The notes under the pieces were generated by a model, which was not told the origin of the DNA, did no database searches, and worked only from the letters and a program-made list of their open reading frames with translations. This document shows, one piece after another, positions 39,046 to 47,474 of a stretch of 64,000 bases of DNA. Every line of letters starts with the position of its first letter. Within the stretch, counting starts at the first letter, position 1. The translations under genes and the position numbers were made by a program. This DNA comes from a virus: positions 1 to 64,000 of IMG/VR virus record IMGVR_UViG_3300030329_006606; one strand, 5' to 3'.

Positions 39046-40665
39046 ATGAATATTCTTGGTATAACCCACCCCATAAGCTTTAATAGTAGTGCTTGCATAA
39101 TCAGAAGCGACGAACTTATTGCTATAGGAGAAGAGGAAAGGTTTAACAGAGTTAAACACGCCCCTAGAATTTTCCCAGAACAATCTGTAAAATTCTGCCT
39201 GAAAAAAGCGAATTTATCACCCGAAGATATTCATATTGTTGCCGTAGGGTTTGGGGATAAAAATTTCTGCGGAGGACCCGGCAGCAAAGAAATGATCAAG
39301 AGAAACTGGGATAAATGTTTGTTTGGTTTGGCTAAGTTAGGGATAGACTCTTGTAAAACTCGTTTTTTCTCCCACCACTTATGTCATATGATGTCTACCT
39401 TTGCTGCGGGAGGACATAAAAACTGGTCAAATATAATGTCTATCGATGGAGCGGGAGATGATTGCTCTGGGTTCATGGCTAATTCCGAGGGGCTTTTTCG
39501 TGACCTAAAAAGTTCTGTTAACTGCTCTGCTAACACCAGATTTCCTAGCTATATAATCCCTTGTGGAGCCTCTTGGGGGCTGCTATGGGAGGATGTCACC
39601 GAGCTTCTTGGTTTTAAAAGACACTCAGGCGAAGGAAAGACAATGGGGCTCGCCTCTTACGGCCAAGAAGATATGAGGTTATTACCACCTCTATTCTCAG
39701 AGAACTACCCAAACACAGAAAGCTTTAGAAATTTTTTCAAAAGCAATGGGTGGATAAATACCCGCGTAGACCCTTTGTCTGATACAGGCAAAAACCTAGC
39801 GCACACCCTGCAACAATATTATAATGAAAAACTAATTTATTATGCCAGAAGGCTGTACGAGAACACGAACTGCAAAAAGTTTTCCCTAGCAGGAGGGTGT
39901 GCGTTAAATTGTACAGCTAATGGAGAACTAGCCAAGCAAGATTTTGTTAAAGAATTATATATCCAACCCTTAAGTCACGACGCTGGAACTTCCGTTGGCG
40001 CAGCGATCATAGCATACTGGGCCGAAAACAACAAGCTTCCTAAGGCAAGAATGCCTCACGCCTACTGGGGCGCAGAATACTCCCACGAAGAAATACTTAG
40101 CGAATTAAATAAACAAAATATTCCCTTTAAAGAACAAGACCCAGCCAAAGCTGCCGCGGAATTGCTCGCGGATAATAAAGTTGTATGCTTTTTTCAAGGT
40201 CGAGCCGAAGTCGGACCGAGAGCTTTAGGAAACAGGAGTATCCTAGCAAACCCAATCTTTAAAGATAACCTAGATAAAGTTAACAAGATCAAAGGAAGAG
40301 AAAGCTGGAGACCTCTTGCGCCCAGCATTTTAGAAGAAAGTTATTTTGACGTAGTTGATGCAAAATTTTTATCCCCTTTTATGCTTATGGCTGCGCCTGT
40401 AAAAGAATATTATATAGAAAAAATTCCAGCAGTAGTTCATGTAGACAACTCGTGCAGACCCCAATCTGTAAACAAAAACACAAATAAAATTTTTCACAAA
40501 ACAATTCTTGAATTTAAAAAAAGAACTGGTATACCTGTAGTATTGAATACAAGTTATAATTTAAGCCACGAACCCATAGTTAATTCACCAAGGGATGCCA
40601 TCAAGACCTTCTTAAGTTCTGATGCAGACGCCTTAGTTATTGGTGATTTTGTTGTAGAAAAATGA
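39046..40665 (+). CDS. Carbamoyltransferase (NodU/CmcH family)
   Basis: The 539-aa protein starts MNILGITHPISFNSSACIIR, with EEERFNRVKHAPRIFP. The metal and carbamoyl-adenylate site is seen in FSHHLCHMMSTF and SIDGAGDD, then SLAGGCALNCTANG. The C-terminal half has GRAEVGPRALGNRSILA and WRPLAPSILEE, all family hallmarks. It transfers a carbamoyl group from carbamoyl phosphate via carbamoyl-AMP to a hydroxyl. The acceptor may be a sugar, or a hydroxymethylated base in phage DNA as reported for some phage homologues. No base hydroxymethylase is visible here. I use ATG 39046; a GTG at 39037 is the alternative. Confidence 0.88.
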   Translation: MNILGITHPISFNSSACIIRSDELIAIGEEERFNRVKHAPRIFPEQSVKFCLKKANLSPEDIHIVAVGFGDKNFCGGPGSKEMIKRNWDKCLFGLAKLGIDSCKTRFFSHHLCHMMSTFAAGGHKNWSNIMSIDGAGDDCSGFMANSEGLFRDLKSSVNCSANTRFPSYIIPCGASWGLLWEDVTELLGFKRHSGEGKTMGLASYGQEDMRLLPPLFSENYPNTESFRNFFKSNGWINTRVDPLSDTGKNLAHTLQQYYNEKLIYYARRLYENTNCKKFSLAGGCALNCTANGELAKQDFVKELYIQPLSHDAGTSVGAAIIAYWAENNKLPKARMPHAYWGAEYSHEEILSELNKQNIPFKEQDPAKAAAELLADNKVVCFFQGRAEVGPRALGNRSILANPIFKDNLDKVNKIKGRESWRPLAPSILEESYFDVVDAKFLSPFMLMAAPVKEYYIEKIPAVVHVDNSCRPQSVNKNTNKIFHKTILEFKKRTGIPVVLNTSYNLSHEPIVNSPRDAIKTFLSSDADALVIGDFVVEK

Positions 40666-43208
40666 ATTTTATGAGCACATTTGAAAAGCTAGAACTCGAT
40701 CTTCATGGAGTAAGATTGCCGTCTTTCTCTATTGAAAATAAATACAAACGCAACCTCAAAGTTAGCGAAGACATCTCCAACGAAGAATTTTTAGACGCGC
40801 TTTGCCAAGCGGGACTTGATAAAGTAACAGCCAACTTAAACGCAAAGAACGCCAAAGCCTACGAAGCTAGACTTAAAAGAGAGCTCGACACCGTAAAGGA
40901 ACTAGGATTCGTCGATTATTTATTGCTAGTTTGGGACGTGATCAACTTTTGCAACGAAAGTAAAATTCCTACCGGCGTTGGTCGCGGAAGCGCCGCTGGC
41001 AGTTTGATTTTGTTTTTGATTGGGGTAACAAAAGTCGACCCTCTTAAATATAATTTATTCTTCGAAAGATTTATCTCTAAGATTAGAGCTAAGAAAAAAG
41101 TAGTAGATGATATAACTTATCTTGACGGATCATTAATGATGGATGTAGATTTAGACATATGCTACTACAACCGCCAAAAAGTTTTAGAATATTTAGAGAA
41201 TAAATTCGAAGGAAAGACTTCTAAAATCCTTACTCTTAACACTCTAAGCACTAAACTGCTCATAAAAGAATGTGGAAAAGTAATTTCTAATAAAAGCGAA
41301 CAAGAAATGAACAAAGTTTCTGCGCTGATACCCAAGGTCTTTGGGCAAATCAAAAGCCTAGAAGAAGCTTACGCAGAGAAAGAAGAGTTTAAAGGGTGGT
41401 GCGACCAGAACAAAGAAATATATGATATAGCCCTAAAACTCAGGGGCTTAAACAAGAATAAAGGAGTTCATCCGTCAGCGGTTTCACTATCCTTCGATAA
41501 AATGGAGGACTCCTGCCCCACAGAATTAACCTCCGATAAGAAGGGGTTCGTTTCCTCTTATGACATGAATTGGGTTTCTATTTTTAATGTTAAATTAGAT
41601 ATTCTTGGGCTTAGAGCCGTGTCGGTTGTCGATGATGTATGTAAAAACGTTGGCATAGAACTTTCTGATATTGACCTTACGGACCCAGCCATATATCAAA
41701 ACTTACAAGACTTACGTACGCCTCATGGCCTGTTCCAAATCGAAGCGGAAACCAATTATAGAGTCTGCCAAAAAGTTAAACCCAAAAACCTAGAAGAACT
41801 TTCCGCCGTTCTCGCGCTTGCTAGACCGGGAGCCTTGCAGTTTGTAGATCAGTACGCCGCTTACGTAAATGAAGATGAGTACGAACCGATCCACCCTTTC
41901 TTCGATGATATATTATCCTCTACGGGGGGCGTTGCTCTTTACCAAGAGCAGTTAATGCAAATGGCGAATAAGGTTGGGTTCACACTCGACGAAGCCGAAA
42001 TTCTCCGCAGAATCGTAGGTAAGAAAAAGATTTCCGAGGTTAAAAAATGGAAAGCTAAAATTAAAAATAAAATTAAAGAGAAAAAACTAGACCCTAATAT
42101 AGCGGATATTCTTTGGAGCATTTTAGAGGACTCTGCTAATTATTCTTTTAATAAATCTCACTCCATATCCTATGGCGCACTGTGTGCAATCACCACTCAC
42201 TTAAAATTTAAGTATCCCCAACAATTTTTCTTAAGCTTACTTCGAATGACTCGCCACGAGCCAGATCCAATTAGTGAGATATCCAAAATTCAAAAAGAAA
42301 TGGATTACTTCGGCACGAAATTGTTACCGCCACATATTGTGAAATCCAAAATGGACTTCGAGATTGAAGGCGAAGATATAAGATTTGGTTTGCTTTCTAT
42401 TAAAGGCATTAGCGATAAAAGTATAGAAAAACTTAGCGATTTCCGCAGCGAATACTCCAACAAATTCGAAGTATTCGAAGGAGCAAAAGAATGCGGACTA
42501 ACCATAGGAGCACTCTCAGCATTAATCCAAGCCGGTACCTTCCAAGGCTTCAAACAATCTCGCAGTAAGATTGTTTATGAAGCTCAACTTTGGAACGTGC
42601 TAACACAGAAGGAGAAAAAAATCGCCATGGAAGTGGCCTCAAAACATGAGTTTGATTTGGTTGAAGTAATTAAAGACTTAGCTTCAAAAAAGGACGAAAA
42701 AGGTAAACCGTTTATTAAAGAGTCGAGAATGCAAACGATCAAAAGAAAATCAGAACCTTATAAGAAAATATATTTTAAGAATAAAGTCTCTGAATCTTTT
42801 GCCAACTGGTATTATGAAAAGAACTTGCTTGGCTACACATACAACAAGGACTTGCGCGACATATTCTCAGACAAAAGAGAAGACTTAATGAGCCTCAGAG
42901 ATATTGAAGGACTACCCACGGACTCAAGGGTTGTTTTTATTGGTACGGTTAGCGAAAAGCCATTTTTTGGTTCATCAAAGAACGGGAATAATTATATGAA
43001 ATTATTCGTCGAGGACGAGACCGCAGCCCTGAAGACCATGATATTCAACAAGAAGCTAGAAACATGCAAAAGCATGAACGACGGTTTCCCAAAAGAAAAA
43101 AGCATCGTCATCGTCAAGGGTACAACCAAAGACGAAGTGCTGTTCGCAGACAGCATCTCCGTACAAAGCAATAAAATTTACACCAAGCTATCAGAACTAA
43201 AAGAGTAA
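40662..43208 (+). CDS. DNA polymerase III alpha catalytic core
   Basis: The 848-aa protein has the C-family palm: RELDTVKELGFVDYLLLVWD, GVGRGSAAGSL (residues 105-115) and MMDVDLDI with Asp161/163/165. RTPHGLFQIEAETNYRV and LARPGALQF, LYQEQLMQMANKVGFTLDEA, KSHSISYGALCAITTHLKFK and a late OB fold (RVVFIGTVSEKPFFGSSKNG) follow. It lacks the PHP domain, which is encoded at 37281. It is the replicative polymerase of the phage and replaces the family A or B enzymes usual in phages. Its ATG overlaps the carbamoyltransferase stop. Confidence 0.92.
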   Translation: MNFMSTFEKLELDLHGVRLPSFSIENKYKRNLKVSEDISNEEFLDALCQAGLDKVTANLNAKNAKAYEARLKRELDTVKELGFVDYLLLVWDVINFCNESKIPTGVGRGSAAGSLILFLIGVTKVDPLKYNLFFERFISKIRAKKKVVDDITYLDGSLMMDVDLDICYYNRQKVLEYLENKFEGKTSKILTLNTLSTKLLIKECGKVISNKSEQEMNKVSALIPKVFGQIKSLEEAYAEKEEFKGWCDQNKEIYDIALKLRGLNKNKGVHPSAVSLSFDKMEDSCPTELTSDKKGFVSSYDMNWVSIFNVKLDILGLRAVSVVDDVCKNVGIELSDIDLTDPAIYQNLQDLRTPHGLFQIEAETNYRVCQKVKPKNLEELSAVLALARPGALQFVDQYAAYVNEDEYEPIHPFFDDILSSTGGVALYQEQLMQMANKVGFTLDEAEILRRIVGKKKISEVKKWKAKIKNKIKEKKLDPNIADILWSILEDSANYSFNKSHSISYGALCAITTHLKFKYPQQFFLSLLRMTRHEPDPISEISKIQKEMDYFGTKLLPPHIVKSKMDFEIEGEDIRFGLLSIKGISDKSIEKLSDFRSEYSNKFEVFEGAKECGLTIGALSALIQAGTFQGFKQSRSKIVYEAQLWNVLTQKEKKIAMEVASKHEFDLVEVIKDLASKKDEKGKPFIKESRMQTIKRKSEPYKKIYFKNKVSESFANWYYEKNLLGYTYNKDLRDIFSDKREDLMSLRDIEGLPTDSRVVFIGTVSEKPFFGSSKNGNNYMKLFVEDETAALKTMIFNKKLETCKSMNDGFPKEKSIVIVKGTTKDEVLFADSISVQSNKIYTKLSELKE

Positions 43209-43210
43209 AA

Positions 43211-43993
43211 ATGGAAACAAAAAATATACAAATATCGCCCGACGATTTCAAAGGTAAAAGCCTATACGTTGGAACTCCCTGCTTTGGAGGGAACGCTCGT
43301 GTAGAATTCGTTAAGTCCTTATTTGACCTAACACACCTTTGTGCTCAACTCGGTATACCATTCACAATGAATCTACCAAAAGACGAAAGTCTAATTACTA
43401 GAGCTAGAAACAAAATTGTTTCCCAGTATATGTCCACGGAAAAGACGCATTTAATTTTTATTGACGCAGACATTGAATTTAACGCGTTGGATGTCATAAA
43501 ACTACTATATCACGACAAAGATGTTGTTTGTGGAGCATACCCTTTTAAAAATCTTCCGCCAAGTTATGTAGTAAAACCTAAAAAATCCTCAAACGAGGAG
43601 GTGCTTGTCGAGGTTGAATGGACAGGGACAGGATTTATGATGATAAATCGCAATACGTTTTTAAAGCTTTTTGAAAAAAATGAAGATTTAAAGTGTGACC
43701 TAACAAAAGCCCATGCCACTGGCCAAATACAGTACCACCCTAAGCTGGCCGCAGAAAGCGTGGAGATTGAAAAAATTAAAAATAAATATTATTATGATTT
43801 ATTCGGTGTTATGATCGAAGAAAAGGATGGCTGGAGGAACTACCTCTCAGAAGACTATACGTTTTGCAGAAGATGGCAAAAAATTGGTGGTAAAATATAT
43901 GTTGACCCTAGCATTAAGTTAAATCACATAGGCACACACACATACGAAGGCTCCGTTGAAGAATTAAACAAAGTAATAGAACAAAACTCTTGA
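43211..43993 (+). CDS. GT2-like glycosyltransferase (260 aa)
   Basis: The protein contains SLITRARNKIVSQYMSTEKT, HLIFIDADIEFNALDVIKLL with the DxD-type DAD, VCGAYPFKNLPPSYV, WTGTGFMMINRNTF and SEDYTFCRRWQKIGGKIYVD. This is the GT-A type found repeatedly in large phages. It starts two bases after the polymerase stop, so it is co-transcribed with the replication genes. The acceptor is unknown and could be DNA, virion protein or surface glycan. Confidence 0.82.
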   Translation: METKNIQISPDDFKGKSLYVGTPCFGGNARVEFVKSLFDLTHLCAQLGIPFTMNLPKDESLITRARNKIVSQYMSTEKTHLIFIDADIEFNALDVIKLLYHDKDVVCGAYPFKNLPPSYVVKPKKSSNEEVLVEVEWTGTGFMMINRNTFLKLFEKNEDLKCDLTKAHATGQIQYHPKLAAESVEIEKIKNKYYYDLFGVMIEEKDGWRNYLSEDYTFCRRWQKIGGKIYVDPSIKLNHIGTHTYEGSVEELNKVIEQNS

Positions 43994-44017
43994 CAATACT
44001 AAAAAACCCCCTATAAT
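43990..44017 (+). promoter_or_regulatory. Promoter for the SSB-like gene
   Basis: CTTGACA (TTGACA 43990-43995), 16-bp spacer, perfect TATAAT (44012-44017), nine bases before ATG 44027. It is the strongest match to consensus in the window, suiting an abundant product. Confidence 0.82.
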
Positions 44018-44026
44018 AATAACAGT

Positions 44027-44575
44027 ATGATACACTTCTACAAACCAAACGCCAAAGTAACTGGAACCGCTTGTTCTTTTTACTTAAATTACAGAGATAA
44101 CTCCTTTTTCTCTACCTTAATGAAGCAAGCTTCTTGGGATAGCTCTAAGAAGATAGGGAGATTCCATAAGGATAAGCCAGAATTCAAGGTTAATGTGAAA
44201 TACAGCCCCAAAGAAATAGCTGGGTTCATTAACTCAATCGAAAAAAACGAAGAATGCAACGGTTACCACGGCAGCAATCAGATTGTAAAATATAAGTTTG
44301 CTCCCTATTTGAGAGACAACAAACAAATTGGTTTCTCCTACCTAGTAACCAAAGAATCCAAGGAAGATTCCACCAACAAGGTTAGTTTCATTATTGGATT
44401 TGACTACGCTGAGACTCTGCAACTCAGAGAGCATTTGAAATTTTTACTACACGAAAGCTTCAAAATTACCGACGCTAGCCATCAAGCCTCGGTCACAAAG
44501 AAGTCGTTTGTAAACGAAGAGCCTCCGCCTCCCTCGGTTTCGGAAGATCAAGTTGAAGATGACGACCTCTGGTAA
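44027..44575 (+). CDS. Candidate single-stranded DNA-binding protein
   Basis: The 182-aa protein starts MIHFYKPNAKVTGTACSFYL and has a compact basic body with FKVNVKYSPKEIAGFINSIE and QIVKYKFAPYLRDNKQIGFS. A Pro/acid tail ends QVEDDDLW, like the acidic hydrophobic tip with which SSB proteins bind partners. Similar phage proteins with the HFYKPNxKxxGxA start are known near replication genes. It is not an obvious OB-fold SSB. It has the best promoter in the window. Confidence 0.62.
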   Translation: MIHFYKPNAKVTGTACSFYLNYRDNSFFSTLMKQASWDSSKKIGRFHKDKPEFKVNVKYSPKEIAGFINSIEKNEECNGYHGSNQIVKYKFAPYLRDNKQIGFSYLVTKESKEDSTNKVSFIIGFDYAETLQLREHLKFLLHESFKITDASHQASVTKKSFVNEEPPPPSVSEDQVEDDDLW

Positions 44576-46280
44576 AAAAAAGAAGGTTTTATTCCAAACG
44601 GACTTTAGCCTTGCAAAGACTGGCTTTGGCAGAAACGCCAAAGCCGTTCTCAGTTATTTATACAAAACAAATAAATACGATATAGTACATTACTGTGCTG
44701 GGATGAGAGAGAATAACCCAAGCCTTTCTCGTACACCTTGGAAATCTATAGGAGCAATACCTACCGACCCATTTGTGGTAGAAAAAATAGAGCAAGACGA
44801 AGAGGCGATGAAGCTCGCTGTTTACGGAAACTACCGCCTTGACGAAGTAATAAATTCAGAAAAACCAGATATTTATATTGCAGCGCAAGATATTTGGGGT
44901 ATAGATTTTGCCGTAAAGAAGCCTTGGTTTAATAAAATCTCCTCAGTATTTTGGACAACACTAGACTCACTGCCCATATTACCAAGCGCAGTTCAACTTG
45001 GAGATCAAGTCGAAAATTACTGGGTTTGGTCAAGCTTTGCAACTAACGCACTTCATGAGCACGGACATAACCATGTTAAAACGGTTCACGGACCGATAGA
45101 GAGCCAATACTTTTACAGATTCTCAGACGAAAAAAGAGAGTTACGCCGGAAAAGTTTAAACATTCCCCAAGATTCATTTATAATTGGCTTTGTTTTTAGA
45201 AACCAACTTAGAAAATCCGTTCCCAATCTTCTTCAAGGGTATAAGCTGTGGAAAGAAAAGCAAAAACCCGTCAGACCTACGTTCCTATATCTTCACACAG
45301 ACTTTGGCGAGGGCTGGAACATCTTAGAAAGGGCTGATGAATTTGGAGTTTCACACAAAGAAATAATTTGCACTTATGTATGTGACTCCTGTAAAAATTA
45401 CGACGTTGGACAATTCCGTGGATTAGGTGTGGAGTGCCCCTTCTGTGGAGAAAAAAAATCCATGAGCACAATATCTCCACAAAACGCCGTAACAGAAAAA
45501 GAACTGAATGAGATATACAATATAATGGATGTCTACGTACACCCATTTACATCAGGAGGCCAAGAGATCCCCATACAAGAAGCTAAGCTTACAGAGCTTG
45601 TAACATTGGTTACCAATTATAGTTGTGGAGAAGAAATGTGCCAAAAGGATGCGTACTCCATACCGCTAGAGTGGTTTGAATACCGTGAACCCGGAACAGA
45701 GTTCATAAAGGCATCAACTGATCCAGAATCTATAGCTGAAGGATTATTTCTAGCATACTCCATGTCCAAAGACAAAATTAGAGACATGGGAAAAAAAGCT
45801 AGGGATTGGACGTTAGAAAATTATTCTATAGACTCAATAGGGCCAAAGCTCGAAGAGTTTCTAGACGATTGCCCATTCACGAATTATGATTTCCCAGAAA
45901 ACGAAGAGGAAGAAGAAAAGATTAGCATAGAAGATATGCTGTCAGATGATGATAAAGGACGCAGAATCCTTTACGTTATACCAAGAACAGAAAGAGATGT
46001 TTTCCTTTCTACGAGTTTATTCAAATCTATTAAAGAGCAGTACCCAGACCACAATCTTTACGTTGCTACAGAAAAAGCGTTCTTCCCTGTCCTAGACGGG
46101 AACCCCCATGTTCATAGGGTCTTAGAATACTCTCCCCAAATGGACAACCTTTTCTGGTTAGAGGGAAGGGGAGATCACGACGGCTATTTTGAAATAGCCT
46201 TCTTGCCTCATGTTAATACCCAGAGAATGATAACTTTCCCACATAACGGAAAAGATAAGATAGCTTTTAACTTAACATAA
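44553..46280 (+). CDS. GT4-type glycosyltransferase with zinc ribbon and GT9-like N-half
   Basis: The first about 430 residues are GT-B: VLFQTDFSLAKTGFGRNAKA, FIIGFVFRNQLRKSVPNLLQ and VYVHPFTSGGQEIPIQEAKL. An insertion near residues 270-300 has two CxxC pairs (YVCDSCKNYD and VECPFCGEKK), a probable zinc ribbon. After an acidic linker, residues from about 470 read RRILYVIPRTERDVFLSTSL, the opening Rossmann half of a heptosyltransferase-like GT9 domain. This half stops there and the next gene appears to supply the other half. The start overlaps the SSB-like gene by 23 bases. Confidence 0.75.
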   Translation: MKMTTSGKKKKVLFQTDFSLAKTGFGRNAKAVLSYLYKTNKYDIVHYCAGMRENNPSLSRTPWKSIGAIPTDPFVVEKIEQDEEAMKLAVYGNYRLDEVINSEKPDIYIAAQDIWGIDFAVKKPWFNKISSVFWTTLDSLPILPSAVQLGDQVENYWVWSSFATNALHEHGHNHVKTVHGPIESQYFYRFSDEKRELRRKSLNIPQDSFIIGFVFRNQLRKSVPNLLQGYKLWKEKQKPVRPTFLYLHTDFGEGWNILERADEFGVSHKEIICTYVCDSCKNYDVGQFRGLGVECPFCGEKKSMSTISPQNAVTEKELNEIYNIMDVYVHPFTSGGQEIPIQEAKLTELVTLVTNYSCGEEMCQKDAYSIPLEWFEYREPGTEFIKASTDPESIAEGLFLAYSMSKDKIRDMGKKARDWTLENYSIDSIGPKLEEFLDDCPFTNYDFPENEEEEEKISIEDMLSDDDKGRRILYVIPRTERDVFLSTSLFKSIKEQYPDHNLYVATEKAFFPVLDGNPHVHRVLEYSPQMDNLFWLEGRGDHDGYFEIAFLPHVNTQRMITFPHNGKDKIAFNLT

Positions 46281-46281
46281 C

Positions 46282-47436
46282 ATGCACATACTAGAGTCAT
46301 ATGCGCTAAGTAGCGGAGCAAAAATTGATAAACCATACATATATGGTAAATTTTATCCATTACCTTTTGACAAGTACATAGTCCTTGCAAATTTTAGATA
46401 TAAATATTTTCAGGAAGTTATAGATATAATCCACCCGAAGCTCTCTGAAAAAGGTATCCATATTGTACATCTGTCTAACGCTTCTCATAGTTTTAAAAAC
46501 GTGTACAAAGTTTCTGAGTTCGACCCTAATCAGTCAGCTTATATAATTAACAGGAGCTTGGGGTGCGTTGGTGAAAGTAGCTTCTTTACGGATTTGTCAT
46601 CTTTTTATAACAAGAAAACGGTTTGCTTGTACTCAAACACATACATACAAAACGTAAAACCTTACTGGGCGAAAGAGGATGAATTATCAAATATAGAATC
46701 TTACAAAGACGGAAAAAAACCCTCATTCAATACGCAGGAGGACGCAAGCTTAATAAACTCCATTAAACCAGAGCAGATTGCAAAAGAGATACTAGAAAAG
46801 TTTAACCTAACATTTGACTTTCAGTACGAGACGCTATACTTCGGCGAAGGCTACGACCAAAATACCCCTGTTTTTGATGTCATACCTGACGATTATCCGC
46901 CCTTCATTCTAGAGACAAACGAAGCGTCGATAAGGATGGATTTAAATCATGATGAAGACTTCATGCTGAGACAGTGCCAACACATGACCTACGATATTTA
47001 CGCGGACAAGCCCATCTCTAGAGAAGTTTTACTGGCAACCAAACACAACATCCGCGAGTTCTATTATGTGATAAAGTCGGAAGATTACCCAGACTTCGTT
47101 TCTCTCTTAACCAAGCTGGCTATAAATGTAACGCTTATATCATTCCTTAAAGAAGAGGACTTGACCAGTAAAAAGATAAATTATATGGATTACGACCCCA
47201 TTCTCAATTACCAAGTAAAAGAAATGGCGGAGATAGATCAATTAAAAGGAGAAGATTGTGAAAATTTATTTTATATTTCAAATAAAATTATCATAGACAA
47301 AGGAATGCTCTTCCCCAGCGAACACGCTTGGAAAAATAAGATCGCCATCAATTCTTCGCAAGAGATTGTTAGTTTCAAAAATGATCCAGATTTGCTGATA
47401 GATTTACCGTTTCTAAGGGTCTTAAAGAGAACTTAA
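46282..47436 (+). CDS. GT9-like C-terminal half protein (384 aa)
   Basis: It starts one base after the preceding TAA. Residues 50-120 read KLSEKGIHIVHLSNASHSFK and NRSLGCVGESSFFTDLSSFY, then KKTVCLYSNTYIQNV. This resembles the nucleotide-sugar half of GT9 enzymes (surveillance of a D/E-x-x-x-x-H loop, then a hydrophobic strand and LYS/LFG). The rest, rich in acids, is not recognised. With the end of the previous gene it could rebuild one GT-B enzyme. Confidence 0.6.
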   Translation: MHILESYALSSGAKIDKPYIYGKFYPLPFDKYIVLANFRYKYFQEVIDIIHPKLSEKGIHIVHLSNASHSFKNVYKVSEFDPNQSAYIINRSLGCVGESSFFTDLSSFYNKKTVCLYSNTYIQNVKPYWAKEDELSNIESYKDGKKPSFNTQEDASLINSIKPEQIAKEILEKFNLTFDFQYETLYFGEGYDQNTPVFDVIPDDYPPFILETNEASIRMDLNHDEDFMLRQCQHMTYDIYADKPISREVLLATKHNIREFYYVIKSEDYPDFVSLLTKLAINVTLISFLKEEDLTSKKINYMDYDPILNYQVKEMAEIDQLKGEDCENLFYISNKIIIDKGMLFPSEHAWKNKIAINSSQEIVSFKNDPDLLIDLPFLRVLKRT

Positions 47437-47440
47437 TGTC

Positions 47441-47468
47441 TTGACAATATATAAATATGTCGTATCAT
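47441..47468 (+). promoter_or_regulatory. Leaderless promoter for the Rad52-like gene
   Basis: CTTGACA (TTGACA 47441-47446), 16-bp spacer, TATCAT (47463-47468), then six bases to ATG 47475. The layout is almost identical to 37247-37281. Confidence 0.78.
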
Positions 47469-47474
47469 TTAAGT

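Noticed and set aside
47457-47474. N-terminal extension (MSYHLS) of the Rad52-like protein
   Set aside because: Same reason: the bases are the promoter spacer and -10 box, and the sequence repeats the case at 37263.
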